Shown here one piece after another: positions 1 through 12,682 of a stretch of 64,000 bases of DNA. The notes under the pieces were generated by a model, which was given only the letters and a program-made list of their open reading frames with translations, was not told where the DNA came from and made no database searches. The DNA is taken from NCBI GenBank assembly GCA_024760905.1, contig CM045731.1:50486001-50550000 (forward strand), written 5' to 3'. Both the position numbers and the translations under genes were made by a program. Numbering within the stretch: position 1 is the first letter of the stretch; each line of letters begins with the position of its first letter. This DNA is from Plotosus lineatus (lineage: Eukaryota > Chordata > Actinopteri > Siluriformes > Plotosidae).

Positions 1-112
1 CTGCGATGGACTAGCGTCCCATCCAGGAGGAGTTGAACTCCTGGTCGCTTCACGCTACGGAAACCGGGGATAAGCACCGGCCTGATGAGCCACTAGGCTC
101 GGGTGTAAAAAC
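1..112 (+). repeat. 3' part of a tRNA-derived SINE (family C)
   Basis: This stretch matches the 3' half of the complete SINE at 52313-52625, sharing the blocks GCGATGGACTAGCGTCCCAT, GGAGGAGTTGA and GGCTCGGGTGTAAAAA. The head lies outside the window. It ends directly against the truncated DNA transposon that follows. Confidence 0.75.
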
Positions 113-740
113 CCAACAGACGGAGTACGCTGACGTAATGACACAATGATGCTGCATTCACTGTTTACAAACTACAGACCGAGTGTGTATGAATATATAT
201 CAGTTATATAGCGTGCTACCCTTGTGTTAAGATGTCACTGTGATCTTTGTGTTTACACTCTTTTGCGAACTTTTGTCACCCTAAGCAAATATGGTTGATC
301 AGAAGTGTAAGCCTACAATCATGGGAGCAAGTCTCATACGCAGAGATGAATTAACTATCTGCTCAGATCGGCACAATCTACCATGCACTTGAAAGACTGG
401 AAGTCTGTATAACCCACAGCAAGTACACTACTTTCGATATTGAGCACTTCACATATTTTAAGCGTTGATTGGCTGTTTTAAGCTTCATGTAAAGTAACTT
501 GGTATAAATAAGTGACTTATTTGAAATTAATGTTGATATTATTTGATATATCTGATATTATTTTATGTTATGTTTATAATAATTGATTTAGGGGTGTTTT
601 ATGAGGTACATAATGGTATTTATGGATGTATAGTACAGTATGAGCGTCACACGTCATACGTCACTGTAACAACTTACGTTCACTTTCAACTTACGTTCAG
701 CGTCCGGAACCAATTAAAAACATATGTCGGGGAGCGTCTG
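113..740 (+). mobile_element. TA-family-1 DNA transposon remnant, left end missing
   Basis: This is homologous over most of its length to 50250-51200 and, inverted, to 24164-25161. Shared blocks include the segment around GAATTAACTATCTGCTCAGA and the right end GGGGAGCGTCTG followed by TA. The left terminal repeat is lost where the SINE meets it. It is non-autonomous; the short reading frames inside are not convincing genes. The CAG..CTG ends with a TA flank point to the Tc1/mariner-pogo superfamily (inference). Confidence 0.7.
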
Positions 741-1339
741 TACATGATTAATAACTGAGAAATAAAATATAATACGATCGATTCAAGAGATTTTCTTATT
801 TCTGGTTGGTAGAAAGTCATCAGGTAATTTTTGGTAATGCAGTACTGCTATAAGATAAGTAAATTATTGCTCTATCACTAATTGAATGGATTGAATGATT
901 ATCGCACAACATAGTTACATGAATATCTACTTTGAAAAAAAATTGACTGAATAATAAAACAATTATAGAATTCAGCTTCTGTATGATCAAGTCTCTTTCG
1001 CCTTGGCAGATTACAAACCATTGACCGAATAATTCTCCATATCCTACTTCATCTCATTCAATAATTGCTCATTATCCTGAGTGATTAACACCTGACTTGA
1101 AATGGCTGAAATATTCTCAGTTTGTTCTGGTCACTTGGTCATTGGGCACTGTCATCATTGTCAGGTTGAAAAAAAAGAAAGAAAGAAAGAAAAGAACAAT
1201 AAAAATCCTGTTTTAGTGGCTATTTGCTATTCAGAGACATCCACCTCGCCTTCGGTGGATAACAATTCATTTATAACAGGGTTGACATCATCAGCTCAAA
1301 AATTTATCCATTAATAGAAATAAATAGCCTAACATGTAT

Positions 1340-1512
1340 TTCTTTGGACTGTGGGAAGAAAATGGAGTACCAGAAGAAAACCAATGCAATCACAGGAAAA
1401 ACATGCAAACTCCACAAAGAATAGCCCTCACAGTGCTCAAGCCTCGAACCTCGGACCTTCTTGCTGTGAGTGAGATGTGCTATTCACTATGCAACCATAC
1501 TGCCCTCATGAC
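1340..1512 (-). repeat. Old L2/CR1-type 3' fragment
   Basis: The motif ACATGCAAACTCCAC followed by CGGACCTTCTTGCTGTGAG is the complement of a widespread fish LINE/SINE 3' module. It is diverged and has no coding capacity. A similar fragment lies at 25360-25535. Confidence 0.55.
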
Positions 1513-2055
1513 ATCATACTTTTTAAAAAAATCTATTTATAGCTTCATTTAACCTTGAGGAATGTACATGAGTCGTACTGGTTTCTATTAACACAGCGAT
1601 ATACAATTCTTTGATTAGTTTCTACAAGAATCTTGTATTTATTTTCTCTTAAAATTAAACGTGAAAACGAAAAACTGTAACGATCATGAGAAACCAGTGA
1701 ACTGTTCCGACCAGACAAGGTTACCATGTCAGCAAGTTTTCCACCTGTTTCCAAAACAGAGACACTGGAGGCTCCTTCCATTAACAAACAAACAAACAAA
1801 CAAACAAAAAAATCCAGTGTATAATTTATTAGACATTTTTCTTTGTTATATTAAAAAAATCTGTTTATTATTAAACTTGGATTATGAACTAATAATCATA
1901 TCAATCAATTATAAACTTGGAGCTCATCTGTGAATGAGCCTTTACTACAGCAACAATTAATATTACCACAAGGAAGCCTTACTTGATTAAATTACTGATA
2001 CTGTGGTATAACTGCTACATGTTAATCTATCACCCCTTTACTGTAGCTCATATAG

Positions 2056-2057
<2 letters not shown>

Positions 2058-2132
<75 letters not shown>

Positions 2133-2171
2133 ATTATATATATATAGTATATTTTATATATATATATATAT
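2058..2171. repeat. (TA)n microsatellite
   Basis: This is a nearly pure TA run of about 70 bp, followed by shorter interrupted TA runs. No gene signal is present. Confidence 0.95.
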
Positions 2172-2595
2172 CTAAACATATTTTACCTGAGTCAGATCGG
2201 CACAGTGCAGGTGATTCAGAATAAGGAGAAAGATTTTAGACTAGTTCAGTGAACTTCCAAAAGAAAAGCACAGAGAATGTCAGAAGTAGCACCTTTCAGC
2301 GAACACTGTGAAACCTGCTGACATCCCACCATTGCTTATCCCATCTCCTAAACACTGCTGACATCATCTTAAAGGGCCGGTGTATAATCAGGAACCTTCA
2401 ACACAACAGCTAATCCTAATATGGTGTACGCCTCTCACATACAGCATTTTCTTTCATTTTCAGGAAGCCATTAAACGCTGGCTTATGCTGTGAGGAATAA
2501 AAACGCTGATCTCATGACACTACTCATAATCCACAAGAAAAGCTTGCAGAGAGCAGCTCAGGATGCTGAACTCACTCTCAGTACTTCTTTATTCC

Positions 2596-3855
2596 TCATC
2601 TCATCTCATCTCATCTTCTTCCGCTTAGTCCGGGGTCGGGTCGCGGGGGCAGCAACCTTAGCAAAGAGGTCCAGACATCCCTCTCCCGAGCCACTTCCTC
2701 CAACTCTCCCGGGGGGACACCGAGGCGGTCCCAGACAAGCCGAGAGACATAGTCCCTCCAGCGTGTTCTAGGTCGACCCCGGGTCTCTTCCCGGTTGGAC
2801 ATGCCCGAAACACCACACCAGGGAGGCGCCCAGGGGCATTCTAACCAGATGCCCGAGCCACCTCAACTGGCCCCTCTCAATGCGGAGGAGCAGCGGATCT
2901 ACTCCAAGCTCTCCCGGATGGCGGAGCTTCTCACCCTATCTCTAAGGGAGAACCCGCCACCCGGCGAAGGAAGCTCATTTCAGCCGCTTGTATCCGTGAT
3001 CTTGTTCTTTCGGTCATTACCCAAAGCTCGTGACCATAGGTGAGGGTTGGAAGCGTAGATCGACTGGTAAATTGAGAGCTTCGCCTTGCGGCTCAGCTCC
3101 TTTTTCACCACGACGGACCGGTACAGGCACCGCTTAACAGCAGAGGCTGCAGCGATCCGTCTGTCGATCTCTCGCTCCATCCTTCCCTCACTCGTAAACA
3201 AGACCCCAAGATACTTAAACTCCTCCACTTGGGGCAGGACCTCATCCCGACCCAGAGGGTGCATTCCACCATTGTCCGACTGAGAACCATGGCCTCGGAC
3301 TTGAGGTACTGATCTTCATCCCGGCTGCTTCGCACTCAGCTGCGAATCGCTCCAATGAGAGCTGGAGGGCCCGACTTGATGAAGCCAAAGGACAACATCA
3401 TCCGCAAAGCAGAGATGATATCCGATGGCCACCGAACCAGAACCCTCATCGCCTCGACTGCGCTTAGAAATTCTGTCCATAAAAATTATGAACAGAATCG
3501 GTGACAAAGGACAGCCTTGGCGGACTCCAACTCCCACCGGAAACGAATCCGAGCTGCTGTTACCAATACGGACCAAACTCTGGCTCCGGTGATACAGCGA
3601 CCGAATAGCTCGTAGCAACGGATCCGAACGCCGTACTCTCGAGCACGCCCACAAGATCTTTCGAGGGACACGGTCGAAAGCCTTCTCCAAATCCACAAAG
3701 CACATGTGGACAGATTGGGCAAACTCCCATGCCCCCTCCAGAATCCTGTGGAGCGTATAGAGTTGGTCAAGAGTGCTGCGGCCAGGACGAAAACCACATT
3801 GTTCCTCCTGAATCCGAGGTTCGACTATCATTTCAGACATTTCAGATCGACTATA
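2596..3855 (-). mobile_element. 5'-truncated non-LTR retrotransposon (LINE family 2)
   Basis: The minus strand encodes the second half of a LINE ORF2. Reverse-transcriptase motifs EEQCGFRPGR, DLEKAFDRVPR, GVRQGCPLSPILF and the catalytic FADD lie at about 3830-3400. The C-terminal stretch EVLPQVEEFKYLGVLFTSEG lies near 3230 and LGVPPGELEEVARERDVW near 2700. The frame is broken several times, so it is a pseudogene. The 3' end is a (GATGA)n-like run on the minus strand. A perfect 13-bp target duplication, ACTTCTTTATTCC, flanks the insertion at 2583-2595 and 3887-3899. The element at 58635-60620 belongs to the same family. The exact clade (L2, jockey or I-like) is not resolved here. Confidence 0.9.
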
Positions 3856-3926
3856 TTTCACTGCAGACATTTTTTTTCATGATGGAACTTCTTTATTCCA
3901 TCATGAAAAAAATGTCTGCAGTGAAA
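3856..3926. repeat. 31-bp inverted repeat at the LINE 5' junction
   Basis: The arms 3856-3886 and 3897-3926 pair almost perfectly (TTTCACTGCAGACATT against AATGTCTGCAGTGAAA), with one extra T in the left arm. The 10-base loop is most of the LINE's 13-bp target duplication. The right arm begins in that duplication and runs into flanking genomic sequence; the left arm is an inverted copy between the LINE and its duplication. Confidence 0.85.
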
Positions 3927-3929
3927 CTG

Positions 3930-6165
3930 TTCTTTTCCTGTATCTCTTATACCTCTCTTATCTCTTATACCTTACAACAATCTTGTATGTAGGAATGATA
4001 TAGTAATATTTTGATATAATGTCAGTTATACTCTGCTGAAATATTTCTCTGGCCACTTTTTTCAAGATGGCTGCCACCAATAAATAATGGCATCACTTAA
4101 ATTAAAGAAATGTGCTCATGTTTATTTTGTTTTCATTGTGACCATCACATAAACATGGTGGAAATTGAAGTGATCATCAATGAATACTGGTTGCTTAACA
4201 TCTGAAGACAGTTGCCGCCAAGTATCATGCTTGTATCACTATGCTACTATCATTATTTCACCATATCTAAAGTTTAGCCAGTCCACTATAGGACTTAATA
4301 TTGTGCATCTGAGCTGATTAAATGTTGTTAACAAATGACAAACATGGACGTATCCGTTTTCCATCCCACTTAATGGCTTCAATGCTTAAAAGGTTGAAGA
4401 TTACATAGAAATTGTGACTTCCCACTTGGGTGGCGAGTTGGAAAAAAAAAAAAGAACAGTTCGATTTGAAGGTTACATTTTTGGAGGTTCACTTTTGTGG
4501 ACTCTGTATTAATCTCCCAAAGTGTTTGGACAGCTGAACCAATTCTATTTGTTCATTCACACTTATCCAGAGCCAACTCACAACATTTCACCATCTTGCC
4601 TATTACCCATTGAAAGCTCACTAAAACATTTTTAAACCAAGGACATTGCAACTGCACTCAGAATAAAAGTCTTAAAAATCACAGTTCAGTCAACATCCAC
4701 CTAATGTGTTTCAGCAAAATCAAATCAAAACAGCACAACAAAAAAACCCTTTAGACTTTAAAGTGAAATGAAAGGCAAGCCTTCCAGACTTTCCAGCCAC
4801 ATATCAACACATATTTTCATGACCATATGCTTGCACATACACTTTTAAAGTTGCAATCTTTTAAAATCTGTTTAATAGTTTGCAGTATCTTGTTTGGAAA
4901 GGCTGCCATTTGGAGTCTGTTTCGTTCCAAAATCCCAAGAACGGGATGCGAATTCATCAGTTCATTCAAGACAAGACAGCAGCAAAAATAACAGTATTCA
5001 GATATTAAACTAACAGATCAGAAATATTCGCACACTTTTATAAATATATATATATATTTTACACATAACATGGATTTACATTCACATACATCATACTAGT
5101 GTTAATTTGTTAATTGGAACAAATGGAATGTCCCACTATTCATTCATATGCACATTACACGTGAATCACATGTGACTTTTCAGCACAATGTTATCACAAA
5201 AACTAATATAAAATTATAATTTTCTTTCCTTCATAGGGAAGTTTTGTAATAAGAGCACATTTTGTTGTGAAACAATGTATACAATGTATGCCAGCTTTAT
5301 AAAGTTTGAGTTTAACTTCCTTTTAAAAGATCAATGTTGTAACCCTGCTGGGACAATGTTCCTTGGAGAACAAATATAAATGCAATGCGTGAGGATTTCC
5401 AAAGTGTCATGTTCCTCTTGGCACCTGCAAATCCTTTTCTGGCTTCACTATATCCAGAGTAAGGATCATCCAAAAAAAAAAAGATGGTATTCAGTAAACT
5501 GTTACTACTTTTCTTCATCACAATAAATAGTCCTAACACTTCAGTTACAAAATCACAGGTGAGGATATCCAACGCATACATACTGCAGGAAAGAATGTGT
5601 GATGCATAATATATTTTAAAATCGTAATCTGTGGTATCTTTTCTTTTTTCCACCTGCTATTCACGCAGTAGTATCTGCAGTCAGACACTTTATCCAGTAA
5701 AATTACATTTAATGTTTGTAAACATCCAGGAAACAAATTAATTTCTGTTTTCATTCATACCATAACAGTTCTCTCACCATCGTCAAATATTGTCTCACTT
5801 TCAAACTTGAGGCCAAAAATAAACAAAAATAAATAACAGCAAATTTTACGTTACAAAGAAACTGCCAAGTGTAATCCATGTAGTCCTTCTCAAGAAACAC
5901 TGCCTCTTACAAATCCCTCACAGAAATTGTAGATGTTTCCTAACATCAATCATTGATTTCTATTTAAGCGCCGCTACAAACAACCTGTATTTTTTTTTGT
6001 TGTTGTTCGTACAAATTTAGTGGAGATATGCCAGAAGAGACAGCTTTATGTTTAGTTGAGGTGGATTTAAATGTTTGTCCTTATGTTCACATATAAAAGA
6101 TGTGACTACATCTGTCATGGGGAAAATAATTTAGGTTTGGAAGTCAAATTATATGATTTTTTTTT
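3930..6165. other. Intron sequence without a recognised gene
   Basis: This is AT-rich sequence with short poly-A and TA runs. The reading frames are short, lack family motifs and are not flanked by good splice sites in a MAGI frame. A short block near 4425-4450 (CTTGGGTGGCGAGTTGG) looks like a SINE tail remnant. I see nothing else to annotate. Confidence 0.6.
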
Positions 6166-6169
6166 TTTT

Positions 6170-6545
6170 TTGTTAGATACACCATATTAACCCCACAAGG
6201 GAAATTTGGCTGTCCATTCAATCCATCCAAAATTACCATGTGTTCACATACACGTGTAAACAGTGAGCACACACTCAGAGTGGTGGCCAGCCACATTGCG
6301 ACTACTGGAGAGCAGTTGGGTGTTAGATGCCTTCGACTAGGGCACTTCATCTGTGAACGTGGAGGAATGTGAGGACCTCCCCCTTCTGCCACACATCTTT
6401 CCTACCGGTCCAGTGATTGAACCAGCAACCTTTCAGCCCTAAAACCAATTGTCCAACCATTAGGCCATGACTGCATTGGCCAGGAATCAAACCCAGGTTT
6501 CCTGTATGGCAGGTTAGAATTCTGCCACTGAACCACCAATGTATT
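6170..6545 (-). repeat. tRNA-derived SINE, family D (old copy)
   Basis: On the minus strand it reads from a tRNA-like head, complement of CCAACCATTAGGCCATGACT, through GGAGAGCAGTTGGG-type sequence. This matches 15620-15905 and 63420-63655. The head region has a B-box-like GGTTCAATCACTGG. A second tRNA-like segment (GGTTTGATTCCTGGCC in complement) adjoins at about 6478-6545. Confidence 0.6.
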
Positions 6546-6549
6546 GCAT

Positions 6550-7445
6550 TTATATGAAGGTAATATGATTGCTGCAAGATAAAAAAAATCCTTCTATGAT
6601 ACTGTGACACTTAGTTGATGTATGAATGCAGCATATATGTTGCATGATGTATGTATCCTCAACCTACCACTGTTGTAACAATGTCATATAATCTATATGG
6701 AAGTCCTGTAGGTTTAAAGTAGGGCAATCATAGGACTATTGTAAGAAAATTGTATTATTCTGAGGGATTAGCTAACACAGCTGTGGGGCATTGTACAGCA
6801 CTGCACAACAGACCTAGGAAATAGACCTGGCATCAAGAATTACCTACCAGACGAAATTTTTCTCATCGCACAATAGATTTTTTTCATACAACACACTTGT
6901 CTGTCCACAGAATTTGTCCAGTTATCTGTTGTAACATATGTGACGGTGGCTTAAGATCAAACACCAAATTTTACAAAATACTGTGGTGTGTCCTCCAGGA
7001 CATCATTTTGTATGATGTACTACAGAAATTAAAGTGTAGTAGAATAAGTGTGTTATTATAAACTATACACATTCAATAATTTAACCCTTTGTATATTTTT
7101 TGAATGATTTGTTCCAAGTCCCCTAAAAGATCCTTCCCTAAATAGAATAATTGTGAAATTTAGACTAAAAAATAAACAAAGGGGTTAATTTCCCCTCATT
7201 ATGAGCAGTGGCATATGGGCGTTCTCTGGAGGTCAGTAGATAGAATGCACTGAGCTTTATTGTGGCATTAATTTTACATTTCAGTCGAATTATTTTAATT
7301 CGATGCGTAGCTTGGAGTCTTCTGGGGAAGCTGGTGAGGAGGCATTAATTTCCACTCTTTGTAATGGACAGTAGTGAGCATTAGCACTGTCCAATTATCA
7401 CCCTGTGTGGCTCTGTTGTAATACCAGTTCCCTTGGCACAGCCAT
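6550..7445. other. Intron sequence, nothing recognised
   Basis: This is AT-rich and apparently unique sequence without long open frames or paired repeats that I can see. Confidence 0.5.
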
Positions 7446-7448
7446 CAC

Positions 7449-7450
<2 letters not shown>

Positions 7451-7507
<57 letters not shown>
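7451..7507. repeat. (CA)n microsatellite
   Basis: This is a pure CA dinucleotide run of about 57 bp. Confidence 0.97.
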
Positions 7508-7510
<3 letters not shown>

Positions 7511-7896
7511 TCTTAATTCTATTATTACTGTTATTGTGCCCTTGTGGTTGATACCGCAGGTGGATTATTTATTAAGCTTCTGACCAGCAACAACTCGAGG
7601 GCGGCACTCCACTCACACAATGTGTCAGATTGGAAAAGCAGGTGGTATGTTGGAGAGAAAAATAAATCCAAGACACTGACAACAAACTGTTGTTTCAAAC
7701 AGCTGTTTTTCCCCACCATTGCTCCACCTTCCCTCCCTCTCCCCTGTTTATGACAGTGACTTCCTTTACTGAAAGAGAAACGGTGATATGGCCAGATCAA
7801 AATATTTCAGCACTTATATTATAACCTTAAATAATTTATATCATTGGGCATTCAAGGATAAATGGAAGGTTAGCAAATTTTCCCTTCCTTTCACAA

Positions 7897-7899
<3 letters not shown>

Positions 7900-7952
<53 letters not shown>
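7900..7952. repeat. (GT)n microsatellite
   Basis: This is a pure GT run of about 53 bp. The cysteine/valine or histidine/threonine frames across it are artefacts. Confidence 0.97.
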
Positions 7953-7954
<2 letters not shown>

Positions 7955-8119
7955 TCATATGCACACATATAGTGTTCTCTATATACCTTAGTTGTCTTTT
8001 GTGCACTTTTATAATTGCAGCTGAACAGAGAGCTGCTAAACTGGTTTCATTGTTCATGCAGTTGACAATAAAGATTTCTCATCTTATCTTTAAATTAAAT
8101 AATCCTTACAAAGAGTCTG

Positions 8120-8260
8120 ATATAATAATGTAGAATGTTTCAGATCAGCATTAAAATTTTAATGGAGTCTTCCTTTAGTCTACCAAAGGCCCACATTAAA
8201 ATCTGCATGTTACATTTTGCATGATCCTCCTAACAAACACAAATCTAAACCGAGGGTAAA
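8120..8260 (+). repeat. Dispersed repeat ending in CCTNCTAACAAACA
   Basis: The pattern of a TAATGGAGTCTTCC-like block, then ATCTGCATGT, then CCTCCTAACAAACACAAAT recurs at 32250-32400 and twice within 42920-43280. It is degenerate and of unknown class. Confidence 0.45.
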
Positions 8261-8494
8261 ATATATAACGTTCTTATATTAAAAGCTGAAAATTTGTTGT
8301 GGTATTAAAGAACTAAATTATTTCAATATATGTTGTTACTGTGGGAACAAAAAATGTATAAAAAAATTATTAAAAAAAAATCAGAACTTTAAATAAATTG
8401 ACCATATTTGTATAATAAACTGCTTTTCGAGTTCCTGCCTGCCCTTGACCACACGCTTCGGAGCACTGCTTAGTTTATGATTAAACAAACCCAC

Positions 8495-8686
8495 CAGGGG
8501 CGATCTTCTTGTCCTGTGCTGCAGGGCCATCCCTCAGCACATTCTTCACTTGCAAGAACTCGTCCGGCCTGTCTCCACCGATGATGGTGAAGCCAAAACC
8601 CTGCACGCTCTTCCTCAGGGCTGTGCGCAACATTGTTCCGTGGAGCTGTGCCGGGTCACGTGTGAAAGCCCTCAGAGTGCCACTCT
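8495..8686 (-). CDS. magi3: MAGI-family scaffold, exon coding a PDZ domain
   Basis: This 192-bp exon has an acceptor (CTTTTCCTTTTAG) just right of 8686 and a donor (GTGGGT) just left of 8495. It enters and leaves in phase 1. It encodes a linker ([18 protein letters not shown]) followed by the front of a PDZ domain. The carboxylate-binding loop reads GFGF inside [17 protein letters not shown], followed by [21 protein letters not shown]. In MAGI proteins this is the PDZ domain just after the two WW domains, and it binds C-terminal peptides of partner proteins at cell junctions. The rest of the domain must lie on the next exon, left of the window. The near-invariant core fits any MAGI; magi3 is chosen from the linker exon at 43699-43905. 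Confidence 0.93.
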
Positions 8687-8758
8687 CTAAAAGGAAAAGA
8701 GAGATCGAGACACAACGGTCAACACAAGGAATACAGAGAAAGCAGGACAGACACAGTG

Positions 8759-8763
<5 letters not shown>

Positions 8764-8811
<48 letters not shown>

Positions 8812-8832
8812 TAGAGAGAGAGAGAGAGACAA
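8764..8832. repeat. (GT)n then (GA)n compound microsatellite
   Basis: A GT run of about 40 bp passes directly into GA repeats. It lies some 80 bp upstream, in transcript sense, of the PDZ exon acceptor. On the minus strand it reads as TC/CA-rich sequence. Confidence 0.95.
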
Positions 8833-9284
8833 AAACACACCACAAAAAGACAAAAATGTGAGAGGAAGCCAGATATCAGGGCCGATTAAAATCATTATTA
8901 CATCCAGATCACTAATTACCAGTATATGAGTAGTTCTGCACAGCCTAATCACTGTTAATAAATGACTGCTAAATAAATACTGTAATAGCTTTTTTGGTAA
9001 TGACACTTTGCTTTTCTGAGATTTAATTTAACCAGTGCTGCACTGGGGTGCAGAGGAAGGTACATCAGCCTGCTAATGTGCAGGTGGATACTTCCACAGA
9101 GATCAGACACTGAACACATTCATACACTCTTCTAACGCATAAATATAATATCAAAAGACCGTGCAGGAAAAATGTTGAGGTAAAATACAATCAAACATCA
9201 AAAACATATCTGACTGTTATTGTCTGTATTACATATTTCAATTACATACTATTAATAAAATATGATGTGTAATATAATAAACTT

Positions 9285-9690
9285 TTTTTTTTTTTGACGC
9301 CACCCATTTTTCTCCCTAATTTCATTGTATCCGATTTTCACCCCCTACGTATTGCCTTCCTATCATCTGAGCACCACTAACCAGAGAGGGGCGAAAGCAA
9401 ACACACACTACCTCTGTGACATGCAATGCTAGCCACCAAGCTCTTTTCGAACTGCAGCTCCACACATATTTGGGGATGGTTTAACACACTCGGAGGGAAA
9501 CGCTATCTGCCCCTCACACTAATGAGCTCACAGACGCCTGTGATTGGCTGGCGATTACTGTGAGTGAAAGGGAAGTGAGCACATGCTGTGAGAGCTCGGC
9601 CAATTAGCCACCATGGACTCCTGACTATGGACGGCTGTGGTGTTAACCGGATTCAAACTTACGATCTCTCAGAAGTAAACATATTATAAT
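9285..9690 (-). repeat. tRNA-derived SINE, family B
   Basis: On the minus strand it has a tRNA-like start with GAGAGATCGTAAGTTTGAAT (B-box-like). The body includes CCAATCACAGGCGTCTGTGA, and it ends in GGGTGGCGTC followed by a run of about 13 A. The same body occurs at 11515-11740 (minus), 20985-21340 (plus) and 22490-22750 (plus). Confidence 0.75.
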
Positions 9691-9699
9691 GATTATAAC

Positions 9700-11510
9700 A
9701 TTACTTTCATTATTTTTTCCTGTTTGTCATTTATTTAATTAAATGTTATTGATTTATTTTGTTATCCATCAAATAAGACTGATCTTAATTAGAAAAGCAA
9801 ACAAAAACAGTTGAGTTACATGGAGAATGAGTACATCCTCAAGTCCATAAACCCATGAGTTTGGGGTTTCTTGGCTGCCTCTACAAATGGGCAGCTTGGA
9901 GCCAGTACACATGGGCGGTTATTAGACGTGAGAGCAAAAACATTGGGGGTGGGGGATGGGGTGTGTGTGTGTGTGTGTGTGTCTGGGTTTACTGCTTATT
10001 GGAGCAGGGCGCTTATTACGTGGAATACGGTATTTTAAAAAGATAATGATCTGAAGTCCATGAACATGAGTACCCACCCCCAGGAACAACTCAAATAAAT
10101 AAATAAATAATTAAATAAAAAGAAATGGATGGTCGAAGTTTTGAAGTGAGCCCCACTGACATCATGTCTGGTGGACCGATGAGAGAAAGGGCAGGACATG
10201 TGAAGATTCCCTCAAACATCATGTACCTGGAGGAACCTGAGACCAAGAGTGTACCTACTTTATCAACAGACCAATACTGGATATTAATCTCTTGATATTT
10301 TTGCTGCACAAATGTTTGAAAAGCTTGTTTTTCCTTCAACTTTTCCTTGTGGTTTTCCTCAAGTACCTCACCTTTGTTTCTTGGCAGTGTAAAAAAGGGT
10401 AAATTGTTTACCTGTTATAATGCTGTAAAAACATAAACAACAATTTCTGTGTGATGTTCAAATGTTGTAATTTTTTTACATGAATGTAAGTAAAGAAATA
10501 AAACTAATTTGAGAAATAGTGGTCAGATGCCACATTTCACTCTATTGTCCCCAAACTATTTACAATGGTACTGCACTGTCTCTGTTTAGTCGTACAGACA
10601 ATTTAATTAAAACAATTGATAAACATGGCAGTCATGTTTCCAGTATAAAGCAAAGGCCAAAATCAATCATACCAAGTTGAAAGTTAGAGATATCCAGGGA
10701 AGTCTTGATCAAACCTTTTTAATGGTCCAGTACAATACCTGCTGTCTCTTTTCCTTCAGTTAATGACGATAGTGAAACAATCTACAGTGCACTAGCACTG
10801 GTTTGTAAAATATAATTATTGGCCCCAAGTCAAGTGTACATGTATACGGCAATGGCACCCTCTTTATGAACAAGGTTGAAAAAAAAATTCTGTAGATATT
10901 GAAGGCTGAAAACCATGGGCACTGTTGATTTTTATTAATGAAGTAACTGAAAATGATTGATAAAGTCATAATAACAATACCCAGCAATATCATACAGTAA
11001 TCCTTGCTTGAATCCTGTTTGGTCTATTAATCTATAAAACAGATATTTGTACGATAGTTAAAAACTGGTGAGTCTTCTAAGGATGGCTAAGGTTGCCTGC
11101 ACTGCTTATTTCCACTCACATTAAAAAATGTAATAAAATAAATTTAAAATAAAATAAAATGTGCACAGTGGCATTATGTTGAGAAGAATCCCTTCACATG
11201 TCTAGGAGCAGTTGCTGATTAATGACAGAAATCCCCTTGTGACTCAGTGACATGTCTACGTTTTGCGCTGGGAAATTCCAAAAATGTAATTAATACAAAA
11301 TAAAACAGGACATACATCTGTATGATTTAAAAATCATGAAATTTGAAATTTTGAAATTGAATGAAATTGTATGAAATTTTGTTTTAAATAAATTGACGGG
11401 ATGAAGAGAAGTCGAGGATTAGTAGTAGGTGTAATGACAGATGACACAAATATATGTATAGATAGCATTGCTTCGAAATGGCCATGAAAATGCCAATGTG
11501 ACATGTATAT
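9700..11510. other. Intron sequence, mostly unique
   Basis: It contains a short GT run at 9961-9981, an AAAT run near 10097-10120 and AT-rich sequence. No exon-like frame with splice borders was found. The 82-codon minus frame at 10091-10339 has no recognisable motif. Confidence 0.5.
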
Positions 11511-11514
11511 GTAT

Positions 11515-11740
11515 ATTCAGGGGAAGCGTAACACATTCGGAGGAAAACAATTCCCACCCCTTGCAAGAATAAACTCACAGACGCCCATAATTGGCTATTG
11601 TTGCGTGTGAGTGAGAAGAAAACTGACCATATGCCATCCTACCCTTCCCTAAGAACTTGGCCAATAAGCTCTCGCAAATGGCTGTATGCACAGAACCTGC
11701 AAACTCTCAGGTGATAGTGTTGCACTCTATCTCTGTGACA
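11515..11740 (-). repeat. tRNA-derived SINE, family B (tail missing)
   Basis: The minus strand matches 9285-9690 from the head (around GAGAGTTTGCAGGTTCTG) through the CTCACAGACGCCCATAATTGG complement. It stops before the A-rich tail. Confidence 0.65.
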
Positions 11741-12620
11741 ATCAGGACCCCAGTAATAAGATAACTTAACTTCCTAGCTCCATTTTTTGGTTATTATACT
11801 GTAAGATTTTTCAGATTTCTAACACCTTATTCAGCATGAATTTGGCTTCCTGCAAGTCTGGCAAGTATAAATGCATTAGCAGGATTCAGATCAGCTTCAC
11901 TTTTAATCAAAACTATGTGAAAATAAAGGTTAAGAAACCATGAACCTTTTTTTTGTGGGGGAGACGGACACACAACAACAGCATCAACAACATTGACTGG
12001 CTGGCTGAATTTTTCTAGCCCACAGGGTACATTTATGCAGACTGTCAATAATAATTCATGCTGACTCAAAGCTCAAAATCTTTCATGTAGTTTTGCTATA
12101 TTTTTTTCAAATAATTAGTAAGAGCACTGTATGTGTAAAGATGTAATAACCCGGCCCATATATTTTTTTATACATAAGTTAATATTTATTTAGACTCAAC
12201 CTTCATAGCTTTAATTTGTCAGATTCTTCAAGTTCCACTATAGCCATACCAAACCCTCTTTCGCTTCTCTGGAGTAGATATCGGTTTTATTAGACAACAC
12301 CATCCTAAAAAGTAATGGCTGGCTGAGCTTCATATGCATCATCATAATTTAATATAAGCGTGCTGGCCAGCAGGTTTGGCTCATAGCCAGTTGGAGTGTG
12401 AAATAAACTCCTCTCTACATCCACATGCTGAATGCCAAAACTCATATGTTTTCTAAACAGTCTCACTCTATAAACCATTCAGAGAAAAACAATGATGCGA
12501 TATTAACCATTACAGATAAACATTTGATGGCGTTCATGACTTGTAGTGTGAATTCCATTTCTTTTGGGGACGATAGCTCATTTTTTTTCTTTTGTAATGT
12601 ATGAATTGTGAAATCACGTG

Positions 12621-12623
<3 letters not shown>

Positions 12624-12675
<52 letters not shown>
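12624..12675. repeat. (CA)n microsatellite
   Basis: This CA run of about 50 bp is followed by AAAG repeats and a short (AAT)n run at 12702-12722. Confidence 0.96.

Positions 12676-12682
<7 letters not shown>

Noticed and set aside
5312..5754. Minus-strand frames that could be a further PDZ exon of magi3
   Set aside because: The sequence lacks the expected continuation of the PDZ domain (DVIVDING-type) and any phase-1 acceptor; the next exon is presumably left of the window.
7836..8057. Cysteine/valine-rich and threonine/histidine-rich frames over GT/CA runs (also near 8500-9000, 12463-12762, 14853-15209, 23393-23670, 39654-40218)
   Set aside because: They are translations of dinucleotide repeats with no flanking splice or homology support.
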